64,000 nucleotides of DNA from Beta vulgaris subsp. vulgaris (Eukaryota > Streptophyta > Magnoliopsida > Caryophyllales > Amaranthaceae). Shown in pieces: positions 48,470 to 59,950 of this stretch; within the stretch, counting starts at the first letter, position 1, and each line of letters starts with the position of its first letter. The stretch lies in contig NC_079202.1 of the NCBI RefSeq assembly GCF_026745355.1, forward strand, positions 28,449,748-28,513,747, written 5' to 3'. The translations under genes and the position numbers were made by a program. The notes beneath the pieces are model-generated. The model saw nothing but the letters and a program-made list of their open reading frames with translations, ran no database searches and was not told the origin of the DNA.

Positions 48470-48473
48470 AAAC

Positions 48474-48487
48474 TGGATTCAGAGCCA
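48474..48487 (+). other. Gypsy primer-binding site
   Basis: TGGATTCAGAGCCA starts four bases after the 5' LTR. It differs from the usual initiator-Met complement TGGTATCAGAGC at two adjacent positions. Confidence 0.7.
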
Positions 48488-48855
48488 GAAGCTCCTATTT
48501 TCAAAGACGTTTTCGAAACGATTTCAAAACGGGTAGTATGGGCTAGGAGCATATAGATCATGTCATGTGCATTAAGTCATAGGCATGTTATCATTGCACT
48601 TTGTTTGTATCTCGAACTTGTATGTGCTCTCTGTGTAATTGAAATGGTGAAAGATTCTTGAAATCTTCAAATGTGACTAGATTAAGAGAGTGTACAAAGA
48701 TAGGTCTAAATTGATTAGACTCAAAACTTATTTAAGTATAAAAACTATTTTATTGATCGAATGAGCTTGATTTCACTTGTGGATTTCAAAGTTAAAATGA
48801 GCATTTACCTCTTTACAAAAACTTAGACTATTCTATTTTGTTTTTACTTTCACAG

Positions 48856-49808
48856 ATGGTTCACGACATAGGCTGTAGGGACTTTTTGATGAAACAAGTA
48901 GGGGAAGACTGGGATATGTGGTTCTTTAAAATGAAGTCTGCTATGGATTACAGAATTATCAAGGGGAACAGTGGTTACGATCTGAGGGCTCTAGGATACA
49001 CTTCATGCTTCGTTATGTTCCAGATATAGAGCCATATAGATTTGTTCATCGTAGGTATGGGGATATGTGGACTCCAGAAGGGTATTTCAATAGGAATAAG
49101 CATACCTACGGATTCAGAACCTGCCTTCCGAAAAGCACTTCCTCACTGACCTTAAATACTGCGAGAATGAGTGGAGGGTTCGTAGACCAGGGGTCAAAAC
49201 CCTTCTACTTCATCTGAAAGGGAAAGTTCGAGCAATAGGGCCATAGATGGGAATTCTGAGAACCCAGGGGTCATACCTGAACCGCCATCAGCACCTGTGG
49301 CAAAGAGGCCAAGATACCAGCCATTTGAGGATGAGTTAGTGCCGATGACTTTCAGAATCTTAGGACAGTCACTTACGTCTCTGATGATGAAAGGAACAAT
49401 AGGACCTTCATTATAGTGTTGGGTGGGGTCCAGGTTGTACCAGGGTTACATGGGGAGGATGATGATGATGAGCCACCTCCACTAGAGGATATACCAGTTG
49501 AGGAGGAGGACCCTGCTGAGAATGAAGACCCTGTTGAGGATGAGAATCCTGTTCAGGAAGAGGATCCCATTGAGGCGGAGGATCCCATTGAGGCGGAGGA
49601 TCCCATTGAGGAGGAGGATCCCATTGAGGAGGAGGATCCCATTGAGGAGGAGGATCCCATCGAGGAAGAAGATCCCGAGGAAGACCTAGGACCCATACTA
49701 GAGGATATATTCTTTGAGGACGGCGAGCCTGAGGCAGATGAGATTGACCTTGATGGAGGGATGGAGGATTCTGGATCAGAGGATGAAGCTCACCGTCTTG
49801 GCCCATAG
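48856..49808 (+). pseudogene. Extra ORF(s) upstream of gag in the gypsy element
   Basis: ATG at 48856 (MVHDIGCRDFLMKQVGEDWD) directly follows a textbook acceptor TTTTTACTTTCACAG. The frame is open to 49028, then peptide continues in other frames to 49217. A second open stretch 49416-49808 is very acidic, with six DPIE repeats from an 18-bp tandem unit (49557-49668). The DNA pattern suggests one former protein of about 300 residues with an acidic C-terminus, broken by indels. It is separate from gag, which begins at 50166. I know no homologue; chromoviruses usually place gag close behind the leader. Confidence 0.55.
49557..49668 (+). repeat. 18-bp coding minisatellite (DPIEEE units)
   Basis: Units GAGGATCCCATTGAGGCG/GAG repeated six times, keeping the reading frame and encoding Asp-Pro-Ile-Glu-Glu/Ala-Glu. 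Confidence 0.93.
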
Positions 49809-50165
49809 TTCTTTTGAACATATATGTAGGATTAGGATTTTTGTTTTATTTTGATCGTTTTTGTTCATTTGTTATGTTAGGGATAATAAGGCTTGCATGC
49901 CGATTAGGGAGTAACATTATTTGATTATATATATATATATAGTATTTCTTTACAATATTACATTCCCATTTTAATAATAGTGCATAGTATTATCTTCTAT
50001 TGTTAATTATGGCATCTTATTTTGGATGATTGTAATGCAAGTCAGTACAGACTTAAAGGTGTTCACAATATATGCTTACATGTTAAATGTGTATTCGTTG
50101 AATAAGTTAAAACAAAAATTATGTGTAAGTCACTGAAATAGCTACTATGTTAATTTCAGCGCAGA

Positions 50166-50932
50166 ATGGTTCGATCGGGAGGCGCCCCTGACACCTCTCT
50201 TAACATCGAGCAATCGATACGTGACCTAGTACAGATTACAGCCAACTTAGCCCAAGGTCACAGCCGGGATGTGACCTATCTGAAAAAGTGGCCCGTAGGA
50301 ACCCACCTATACTAAATGGAAAAGGGGGACCTGAAGAGTTGGAAAACTGGGTTGGGGAATTTGATAAGCTTTTCTTCACCCTAACCTGTCCTGACGAGAA
50401 AACAGTGCCCTTAGCTAGTTACTATCTGCAGGGGGATGCCCATTTCTGGTGGACCCAGGCTAAGGACAACCTTCAAGCCAACCGGGTTTCGGGTGGGAAA
50501 CTTTTAAAAAGGCCCTAAGAGACAAGTACTACCCTCCGTATCTTAAGAAAAAAAGCCCAAGAGTTCATGATGCTGGAACAAGGGACCATGTCGGTAGAGG
50601 AATATTACCGAAAATTTATTGAACTGATGAGGTTTGCCCCAGAGATTGCCCCTACTGAGGAGGCTAAAGCCTCACGTTTTGAATTGGGACTTACCCTTGA
50701 CCTGCAGGGTAGACTGGGGGGAGATACATTCACCTCTCTGGACCATGTGTTTGGCAAAGCTGCCCACCTTTATGCTATCAGGAAAAGGGAGGAAGGGGGT
50801 AAGCTGGGCGAGAAACGTAAGGATAACCCAAACCCTGAGGGTCAAAAGTTTGAGAAAAAGCACAACGGGAACCAGAATAATCAAAACCCTCAGAGAAATT
50901 TTGGTAAGGGACCCAATAATAACCATAATCCC

Positions 50933-50982
<50 letters not shown>

Positions 50983-51673
50983 CCGCAGCAATAACACCAA
51001 TAACCGCAGACCTGAGCGTGTATATCGGTGTAGAAAGTGCCCGAACAACCACCCTGGTAAGGATTGTGAGGGTAACAAGGTTGAATGCCGGGAATGTGGG
51101 AAGATGGGGCATAGAGCCTATGAATGCTATTCGAAAAACAAGCTAAACCCCAATGGCCAAAGGAAGGGGAACTATGGGGATAAGCCCCGAAACGGAAATG
51201 GTAACGGGAATGGTAACGGGGGAGGTAATTACAATGGGAATTCTAACTATTCCAAGCCCGCTGCCAATACCAGCAACCAAGTCTCTAATGTTAACAATGC
51301 AACTAGTTCCCAAGATAAGGGCAAAGGGAAGCTGTACATGATGACGGCTAGTGAAGAAGAGGCTCGTAGAGACGTTGTCACGGGTACATTTTCTATCAAC
51401 TCCACTCCTGTTAAAGTTTTATTTGATTCTGGAGCATCCTTGTCATTTATTGCCCATGCAACTGTTAGAAATTTAACATTGGTCGAGTCTGAGTCGATTT
51501 CTATGCCTATAGTCATTCCATCTGGGGAGACTGTTAATTGTTCTAAAAGATTCCTAAAAGTGCCATTAAAGATAGGTGAGGGATACTTTCCCTCTGATCT
51601 GATAGAGTTTAACTTATCAAACCTAGATATCATTCTGGGGATGGATTGGCTTGGGAAGTACAGGCTAAGATAG
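50166..51673 (+). pseudogene. Gypsy gag-protease
   Basis: Starts at ATG 50166 (MVRSGGAPDTSLNIEQSI), seven bases after an acceptor-like TTAATTTCAG. Frame changes near 50290 and 50515 break it; the rest is open from 50567. Gag core: LENWVGEFDKLF, HFWWTQAKDN and VEEYYRKFIELMRFAPE. A (AAC)n tract (50932-50983) encodes about 17 Asn. Next come a knuckle variant CRKCPNNHPGKDC and a classical CRECGKMGHRAYEC (CX2CX4HX4C, near 51085-51127). The retropepsin domain has active-site DSGAS (near 51425) and IILGMDWLGKY (near 51650). The product would package element RNA and process the polyprotein. Confidence 0.9.
50932..50983 (+). repeat. (AAC)n microsatellite coding poly-Asn in gag
   Basis: About 17 consecutive AAC triplets, in frame with gag. 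Confidence 0.95.
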
Positions 51674-54600
51674 ATTGCGATGCGCAAAAAGTGGAACTAA
51701 AGGACCCTTGGGGAAAAGAGTGTCATATAGGAGGATACCTCGAGAACCAGGAATTAAAGTTATCAATGCGTTACAACTTAAGAACTACGTAGACAAGGGT
51801 TGGCCCCTATTTATGTGTTCAGTGAGAAGAGTGGAGGATGATCCGTTAAGGCCTGAAGATGTGCCCATAGTCCGGAATTCCAGGATGTCTTTCCTGAGGA
51901 AATACCTGGTATGCCTCCAAGGAGAGATGTAGAGTTCACCGTTGACCTAGTACCTGGGACTGGACCCATTTCGAAAGCCCCGTATCGGATGGCTCCGGCA
52001 GAAATGAATGAGTTAAAGAACCTTAGAGGAACTTCTAGACAAAGGGATATTAGACCTAGCATGTCGCCATGGGGAGCACCCGTCTTATTTGTGAAAAAGA
52101 AGGATGGTAGCTTGAGGTTATGTATAGACTACCGGGAGTTGAACAATGTCACCGTGAAAAACAAGTATCCATTACCTAGGATTGATGATTTGTTCGACCA
52201 ACTTCAGGGTGCGGGGATGTTCTCCAAAATTGACTTAAGGTCTGGTTACCATCAGTTGAGGATTGTTGATCATGATATCCTAAGACTGCCTTTCGAACCA
52301 GATATGGCCACTATGAGTTTACGGTTATGCCTTTTGGGTTAACAAATGCAGTTTTCATGGACCTTATGAATAGAATTTTCCGACCCTACCTAGACAAATT
52401 CGTCGTAGTATTCATAGACGATATCCTGATCTATTCTAAGAACAAGGAGGAACATGAGGATCATTTGAGGGTCATTTTGCAGACACTTAGGGACAACCAA
52501 CTATATGCAAAGTTTTCGAAATGTGAATTTTGGTTGGAAAGAGTGTCATTTTTGGGTCATTTTATCTCTAAGGAGGGTGTATCAGTCGATCCTGCGAAAA
52601 TCAAAGCCGTGAGTGAATGGCCTACTCCAAAGAATGTCACGGATATACGAAGTTTCTTGGGTTTAGCCGGTTACTATAGGAGATTTGTGAAAGACTTCTC
52701 CAAAATAGCAAAACCTATGACAAACCTGATGAAGAAGGATTGTAGGTTTACCTGGAATGAGGACAGTGAGAAGGCCTTCCAAACACTCAAGAGAGGTTAA
52801 CCTCAGCCCCTGTCCTAACCTTGCCTAATGGGAACGAAGGATATGATGTGTATAGTGATGCATCCAAAAATGGGTTGGGTTGTGTTCTGATGCAAAACGG
52901 GAAAGTTATAGCTTATGCGTCCCGACAGTTGAAGCCATATGAAGTCAATTACCCAACACATGACCTAGAATGGCCGCCATAGTATTTGCACTCAAAATCT
53001 GGAGACACTACCTCTATGGGTAACCTGCCGTATCTTCACCGATCACAAAAGCCTTAAATATATCTTCACCCAGAAAGACCTCAACATGAGGCAGCGCAGA
53101 TGGTTAGAGCTCATCAAGGACTATGACTTAGACATCCAATACCATGAGGGTAAAGCCAACGTTGTTGCTGATGCGTTAAGTCGCAAGTCTAGCCATAGCC
53201 TGAATACATTAGTCGTTGCCGACAAACTTTGTGAGGAATTCTCTAGACTTCAGATAGAAGTTGTTCATGAAGGGGAGGTAGAAAGATTGCTGAGTGCCCT
53301 AACCATCGAACCTAACTTCCTAGAAGAAATAAGGGAGAGTCAACCTGGGGATGTGAAACTTGAGCGAGTCAAGGCAAAGCTTAAGGAGGGCAAAGCAGAG
53401 GGGTTTGCGATCCATGAGGATGGAAGCATACGATATAAGGGTAGGTGGTGCGTGCCACAAAAGTGTGAAGAGCTGAAACAAAAGATAATGAGCGAGGGTC
53501 ATAACACGACGTATTCTGTCCACCCAGGGGGAGATAAGTTGTATAAGGACCTCAAGAAGATGTTTTGGTGGCCTGGTATGAAGAGAGCAGTAGCTGAGTT
53601 TGTTTCCAAATGCTTAACATGCCAGAAAGTCAAAAGTGAACACAAGAGACCTCAGGGAAAGATTCAACCCTTAGACATTCCGACATGGAAATGGGACTCG
53701 ATATCCATGGACTTCGTTGTCGCCTTACCTAGGAGTCGGGGAGGCAATAATACCATTTGGGTGATAGTGGATAGACTAACCAAGACAGCAAGGTTCATAC
53801 CTATGAAAGATACGTGGAGTATGGAAGCCTTAGCCAAGGCTTATGTGAAAAATGTCATTCGATTGCATGGAGTACCCACAAGTATAGTATCAGATCGAGA
53901 CTCTCGATTCCTGTCGAATTTCTGGAAAAAGGTCCAGGAAGCATTTGGTAGTGAGCTATTAATGAGTACAGCCTTTCACCCAGCTACCGATGGTCAAACA
54001 GAACGAACTATTCAGACCTTAGAGGACATGTTGCGAGCATGTGCTTTAGAATACCAAGGGTCATGGGAAGACCATTTGGACCTCATAGAATTCTCATACA
54101 ACAACAGCTACCATGCTAGTATTAAGATGGCACCATTTGAAGCGTTGTACGGGAGAAAGTGTCGTAGCCCTTTGTGTTGGAACGACATCAGTGAGACTGT
54201 AGTGTTAGGACCTGATATGATTCAAGAGACGATGGATCAAGTGCGAGTCATTCAAGAAAAGATTAAGACTGCACAGGACAGGCAAAAATCCTATGCGGAC
54301 CAGAAGCGAAGGGACGAAAATTTCGAAGTTGGGGAAAAAGTGTTGCTTAAGGTGTCCCCAATGAAAGGAGTGATGCGATTCGGGAAAAAGGGGAAGCTAA
54401 GCCCTAAGTTCATAGGACCCTATGAGATACTGGCGAGGGTAGGGAAAGTTGCTTATCGCCTGGATTTACCCAACGACTTAGAAAGGGTCCATAACGTGTT
54501 TCACGTACCCAACTCCGGAGATACGTACCTGATGCGTCACATGTCCTTGAACCTGAAAACGTAGAATAGACGAAACTTTGTCCTATGAGGAGAAACCTGT

Positions 54601-54760
54601 CCAGATCCTAGACCGCAAAGTGCGAAGTACGAGGAATAAGGACGTCAGAATTGTCAAGAGTGTTGTGGAGAAATCAAACTACCGAGGAAGCCACATGGGA
54701 AGCCGAAGATGCAATGCGTCTGAAGTACCCTGAGCTTTTCCAAGAGGTACGTGAGTTACG
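51674..54760 (+). pseudogene. Gypsy pol: RT, RNase H, integrase, chromodomain-like tail
   Basis: Reverse transcriptase 51910-52800: [33 protein letters not shown] and catalytic [11 protein letters not shown]. RNase H 52800-53190: [24 protein letters not shown] and the end VVADALSRK. Integrase (within the long frame 53086-54564): HPGGDKLYKDLKKMFWWPGM, CLTCQK, MDFVVALPRS, SDRDSRF and DGQTERTIQTLEDML carry the zinc-binding and D,D,E residues. After the frame breaks, 54568-54750 still encodes a chromodomain-like stretch (ATWEAEDAMRLKYPELF). At least six single-base frame changes interrupt the region, so it cannot be translated as it stands. Confidence 0.92.
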
Positions 54761-54996
54761 GGGACGTAACTTTTCTTTTAAGGGGGGAAGAATGCGATAG
54801 AATTTCGCGCTTTCACCCTAAAGTATGTTAATTATGTTGATTAGTTAGTTATATGCTAGTTATGTGTGAAAATGCTTATCTATTGTGTGAACGTTAGAAA
54901 ACGCTTGTGAAATTTGGGACTTAGAAGTGCAAAAGATCGTCGTTAAGACGGGCTACCTCAAAGTTTCGGGACGAAACTTCTTTTAAGGGGGAAGCC
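54760..54996 (+). other. Polypurine tract region, motif present twice
   Basis: GGGACGAAACTTCTTTTAAG followed by GGGGAAGCC abuts the 3' LTR (54968-54996). A close relative, GGGACGTAACTTTTCTTTTA followed by AGGGGGGAAGAATG, lies at 54761-54794. The proximal tract should prime plus-strand synthesis; the distal one may be a relic or second site. Confidence 0.75.
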
Positions 54997-57571
54997 TGTA
55001 ATACTCCGTATTTTTATACTAATTTCGTACTAATTAAGAAAATATAAAAGAATTAATAAAAAGGTATTTTAATTTATTTACAAATTAATAGGAATAAATT
55101 ATTAGTAATAGAATTTGTTAGGAATTTCGGATTTTAAAAGAGTAACCTAATCGACCTAGGGTTACTACCTTTTGAAGGGAGTATAAAAAGAAAAGGAGAG
55201 GGAATTTCAAAAAACCCTAAACCCTTCTTTCTCCCTCTCCTCAGCCGACATTTTCTTCTTCTCTTCTCCTTGGCCGATCTTCCCTTGTCTTCTCTCTCTC
55301 GAATTTTTCAGCCAATCTCTCTCTCAGATTTTTTCTCTCTCGAATTCTCTCTCAATCTCTCGCTGCTATTCCTCTCGCCTCCTCCCTCCCGTCGCGTTTT
55401 GTGCGTGAGTGGTAGTGGTGCGAGACCGGAGTTCCGTCGAGGTCTTGGGCGAGTGGTTCGAGGGCTGTGTGCGTAGCCGTGTGTGTGAGTTCGAGAGTTT
55501 TTGTGCGAAGAGTGTCGTGGTTCGTGCGAGTGTTGCGCGAAGAGTTCGAGGGTTGTGCGAGGGTTGTGCGAAGGACGTTCGAGGGTGTCGTGCGAGTGTA
55601 GCCGCGCGACAAAGCCGAAGTGATGCGAAGAGTTGTGCGGTGTTCGAGGGAGTCGTGCGTGTGTTGTTGTGCGTAGGTCGAGAGCGAGCGAAGGGTGCGT
55701 CGCTGCTGTGCGCGCCAGCGAACCGAAGAGGGCTCGAGTGGGGCTGTGTGGCGAGCGAAGGCCACCGGAGTTCCGTCGCCGGAATTTTGTGCCGGCGAAA
55801 GTCAGTGGTATAATTTTGTACTTAACTTAGTATGTCAGTTTATTAACTATTCTTATATTTACTGTTTTCGTAGTTAAGAAAGGTTTGTAAATTATAATTA
55901 ATAATTAGAGTGTTTAGTAATTTATTAGATTGTTAACTAGTTAAGTTATTGTTCTGTTTTTAGTATAAATTCTGGTTAGGTTTGTAATTGGAATAAGTTG
56001 GAAGTAGGAAAATTGTGTCTTATTATTAGTTACAGTTATTATGTTTCATGAGTAATCTGTTTCATGAAATCTGACTTTGGACATGGAACTTACCTTTTGG
56101 ACATGGAACTTACTCTTGGACATATGACTTACTTTGGACATATGACTTACCTTGGACATATGACTTGACTTTTGGACATAAGACAGGCTGGACTTATGAC
56201 ATTTTGGATTGGTAAAATAGTGGACTAATGTTACTAAATAATTTAGTTATTCACTAATTCTGACTTCTAAAAGACGTTAAATTCACTAGATTAGAATTAT
56301 AACGAAAGTTCTAGAATAAGGTTTTAACTATTGCGTAATTCGAATCGATAGATCGTTATGGTCTTAGTACGTAGTAGTTGTTAGTGTTATCAAGGACGTA
56401 ACACTAAAGCTTTGTTTTAACGATTTAGGTCCCAATTTCATAAGCGGTTCGTTCTATTAAGTCAGCGAAAATTCTCCGTTACAAGGTACGTACGCGTACC
56501 AGTTTACTTTCAAAGCTTAGTATCATGTTTAGGTTGCAGTTCATGTTATTGGAACCTAGTACCATGATAGGGAACATTTGATTGTGATTGTTTGGTTAGA
56601 CGTTTATAACGTGAAATCAATATGATGCATTGAAATATGTTGCATTGAAATGCGAAGTTCTATCGTAGTGTAACATCAGCATTATTAATCTGATCTATAG
56701 AGTAACAAGAGTGTTACTAGGGATAAGATTGAGTTTGGTAATTAAGAGAGTATGTAAATGACTCCTTAAAGTTATAAAAGAATGATTGGTAATAAAAGAA
56801 GATTATGGCGATACTTGTAGTTGGACTCCCTACAAGTATAGAACAATGGGGGGAGTGTAGGACTTGTCCTACACTCCTACGCAGGCCTACTGTGACGACA
56901 GTAGTGTCCTTATATTTTGATAACTCAAGTAGGCGGAAGGTTCCGTTCGATCTTGGGGGTATGCATACTAAGGTGATGGGTGTGAGACGGAACAAAACCG
57001 TATTTCATTTCATCTAATAGACCAAGTTGTCTATTAAGGATTCAGTAGCCCGTATGATTCTAGTAAGATGACGGTGCCCGTTCGATGCCAAATAATGAAA
57101 GATTAAAGGATGTGAGATAACGTAGGTTCATATAACAGTTGTAATGTATGCATCATTTATGTTCATATAGTTTCATGGTTCATTACGTACTCAGCATAGC
57201 TGACCCTGTGTGTTATTATGTGTTTGTTGTCCTGTGATGAACTATTGATACTTCAATGGGGAGCAGACTAGGTGAGCTGGTGCTGCTGCATGACATCAAG
57301 CATATGGGGGCTAGACTGTAGTTTGAAGTTAACTTTTGGTTTGATCATTAATGAATTTTATAGAACATATTACATAGTTTGAGTTTGATAAAGAGGGGCT
57401 CTATGATTCCCGAGTTGTATTTACATTTTCTATTCCGCTGCAATTTGGTTTTGAGACAATGAATTTGAGTTACCGTATTTCTAATTATGCCTTGCGTTCC
57501 ATCGCGGCGGTAACACTCCCAAAGTCGATGCGACGTAGCTTTAGACGTGTATGGATTTTGGGGGTGTTACA
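54997..57571 (+). repeat. Gypsy 3' LTR
   Basis: Nearly identical to the 5' LTR; visible differences are mostly 1-3-base indels (for example near 55130, 55545 and 57380) plus few substitutions. This suggests a fairly recent insertion. Same internal landmarks: donor-like site at 56485/56486 and hairpin 57191-57203. Confidence 0.96.
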
Positions 57572-57576
57572 AGTAC

Positions 57577-58720
57577 CTTGTTGATATAGGTCTCTTGAGA
57601 CAAATCCAAAATGCCTCGGGATCTATCTCTATGGATCTTAATGACAATGACATAAGATGCCTCACCCATATCTTTCATATCAAAGTTACTTGAAAGAAAT
57701 TGTTTCACTTCATATAACAACCCTTTATCATTGGTTGCTAGCAAAATATCATCCACATATAACACAAGGAAACAAATCTTACTCCCACTGACCTTATGGT
57801 ATATACATTGATCCATGATGTTTTCTTCAAAACTGAATGAAGTTATAACTTGATGAAACTTCATATACCATTGGCGAGAAGCCTGTTTCAATCCGTATAT
57901 GGATTTATTTAGTTTACAAACCAACTGCTCACCCTTTTTAGAGAAGAATCCTTCAGGTTGTTTCATGTAAACTTCTTCTTCTAAATCACCATTGAGAAAT
58001 GCCGTTTTCACGTCCATTTGATGTATCTTATAGTCAAAATGAGCTACTAATGCCATAATAACTCGAAGGGTAACTCGAAGGGAATCTTTCTTTGATATAG
58101 GAGAAAAGGTCTCCGTGTAGTCGATTCCTTCCCTTTGAGTAAACCCTTTAGCGACGAGTCTAGCCTTATGTTTCTCGATATTGTCTGCTGAGTCTTTCTT
58201 TGTCTTAAAGACCTATCTACATCCAATGGCTTTAACACCATCAGGCAACTTGACGCGATCCCAAACTCTATTTGATGCCATAAAGTTTATCTCATCTTTC
58301 ATGGCATTCATCCATAATTCAGAATCTCTTGAACTTGTGGCTTGTGAAAACGTAATTGGATCATTGTCAGCTTCATCATTACAATCCGATTCTTGCAAAT
58401 ACACCTCATACTCATCAAAAATGGTTGATTTCCTCATTCTAACAGATCTCCTTAAAGGAACTTGATCAATCTGTTGATCATCGAAATGTTCCTCATTCTC
58501 ATTATGATCTATTAGATTATCATCAACATTTTGTGGAATTTCTGTCACTGGTTGTCTAACGCCTAGTTTATCTTGAGGAGCGTGAACAACAACCAGCCTA
58601 TCACTTAAAATATCACTCAAGTCAAGGGGTGAAACTTTGTCGTGATCCTGTTCAGAAACAATGTCCCGAATTTGATCACTCCCATTAACTAAGTCATTTT
58701 CAATAAATTAACATTTCTTG
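57577..58720 (-). pseudogene. Copia reverse transcriptase
   Basis: The frame 57577-58056 holds the core: HQMDVKTAFLNGDLEEEVYM, KLNKSIYGLKQASRQWY and catalytic LVLYVDDILLATND. Upstream (58047-58620) the N-terminal part reads LRRSVRMRKSTIFDEYEVYL, WMNAMKDEINFM and VWDRVKLPDGVKAIGCR in linked but broken frames. The downstream continuation is the RNase H at 45094-45885, separated by the gypsy insertion. Upstream it joins the integrase region. Confidence 0.92.
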
Positions 58721-58846
58721 ATTCCACACATCTGGTGCTGTGAGACGGACACTATAATCTATAACCCTTAGATTTCTCGGGATATCCAATGAAATACCCA
58801 CTAATAGTTATCGGGTCAAGCTTCTTTTCATATGGGTTGTAAACTC

Positions 58847-59671
58847 TTACTTCTGAAGGACATCCCCAAATGCGCATATGACGCAAACTTGGTTTCCATC
58901 CTTTGAATAACTCAAAAGGCGTCTTTGGGACTGCCTTGGAGGAACCTGGTTTAATATATACGCTGCCATCTTAACAGTTTCAATCCACAAAAATGATGGA
59001 AGTTTAGTGTTACTCTGCATACTTCTCACCATGTCCATTAGGGTCCTATTTCTTCTTTCTGCTACACCATTTTGGTCTGGAGAACCAGACATAGTGTATT
59101 GGGCAACAATCCCATTTTCTTGAAGAAATTTTGCAAATGGTCCTAATGCTTGTCCATTCTCGGTGTATTTACCATAGTACTCTCCACCTTTATCTGATCT
59201 CACGATATTAATGTCCTTACCACATTGTTTCTCTACTTCAGCCCTGAACAATTTAAAGGCATCTCAAGCTTCGTATTTGGAACGAAGTAAGTAGAGATAC
59301 ATATATCGTGAATAATCATCAATAAAGGTGATGAAGTATTTCAGATCTTTAGCGTTCATATCCGGACAACAAATATCCGTACGTATGGTCTCTAATAGGT
59401 CGGAGCTCCTCTTAGCACCTTTTTTAGATTTGTTAGTTTGCTTTCCCTTAATACAACCAACACAAGTCTCAAAATCAACAAAGTCTAGAGCATCAAGTAC
59501 TCCTTCCTTTACCAATCTCTTGACTCTTTCAATGGAGATATGTCCAAATCTCCGGTGCCTCAACATAATGGATTCTTCATTCACAATACAACACTTCAAA
59601 CCAGTATTAACATGCAAGGAACTATTAGTTATATTATTTTGCAATTCAAGACGATATAAACCATCACACAA
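58847..59671 (-). pseudogene. Copia pre-integrase and integrase
   Basis: The pre-integrase zinc region, in the frame 59264-59671, has LRHRRFGHISIERVKRLVKE then CVGCIKGKQ (HHCC type), followed by integrase core FITFIDDYSRYMYLYLL. It continues in a second frame 58847-59251 with VRSDKGGEYYGKY and PDQNGVAERRNRTLMDMVRS (D,D,E residues). A frame change at about 59255-59264 separates the two. C-terminal integrase sequence continues in fragments toward 58720. Confidence 0.92.
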
Positions 59672-59950
59672 AATACCATAACCAATAATTCAGAATCTTT
59701 AATTAAACTGAAACCATATTGTAGCTCAACTTAAGGACTTGGAAGTTACCACGAATACTAGCATTGATCTTAGTCTTTATGAACATAACAGAGAGGCGAT
59801 TAGACCTCTCCCACTTTTCACAAAGATCAACTACACCTGGAGTGCTAGTCTCTGTAATGCCAAGCGGTTCGTCTTTCCTAATAGCATAGTCAACATCCAT
59901 CCATCCCAACTGCAGTAGCACTCTCTCATTCCACACCTTATCACCCTTTA
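59672..59950 (-). pseudogene. Copia gag remnant fused to pre-integrase by deletion
   Basis: The frame 59703-59936 begins in Gag-like sequence (LLQLGWMDVDYAIRKDEP, WERSNRLSVMFIKTKINASI) and then jumps into sequence leading to the pre-integrase region. The rest of Gag, its zinc knuckle and the aspartic protease are absent from the element, indicating an internal deletion of perhaps 1-1.5 kb. Confidence 0.75.

Larger units (their letters stand above)
45886..57576 (+). mobile_element. Ty3/gypsy chromovirus-like element, full length
   Basis: Element 45891-57571 (11,681 bp) inserted in the copia reverse transcriptase, with perfect duplication AGTAC (45886-45890 and 57572-57576). LTRs are 2579 and 2575 bp. 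A primer site TGGATTCAGAGCC follows the 5' LTR and a polypurine tract TTTTAAGGGGGAAG precedes the 3' LTR. Order gag, protease, RT, RNase H, integrase, then a chromodomain-like tail places it among chromoviruses, probably the Tekay/Del clade given its long LTRs (clade is inference). An extra 1.7-kb region with its own ORFs lies between primer site and gag. The ORFs carry many single-base frameshifts. Confidence 0.95.

Noticed and set aside
49411..49821. Minus-strand ORF rich in PPQWDP repeats
   Set aside because: Antisense of the 18-bp minisatellite; the plus frame agrees with element orientation and continues the pre-gag region.
50672..51112. Minus-strand ORF with poly-Val and poly-Leu tracts resembling a membrane protein
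   Set aside because: Antisense of the (AAC)n poly-Asn tract in gag.
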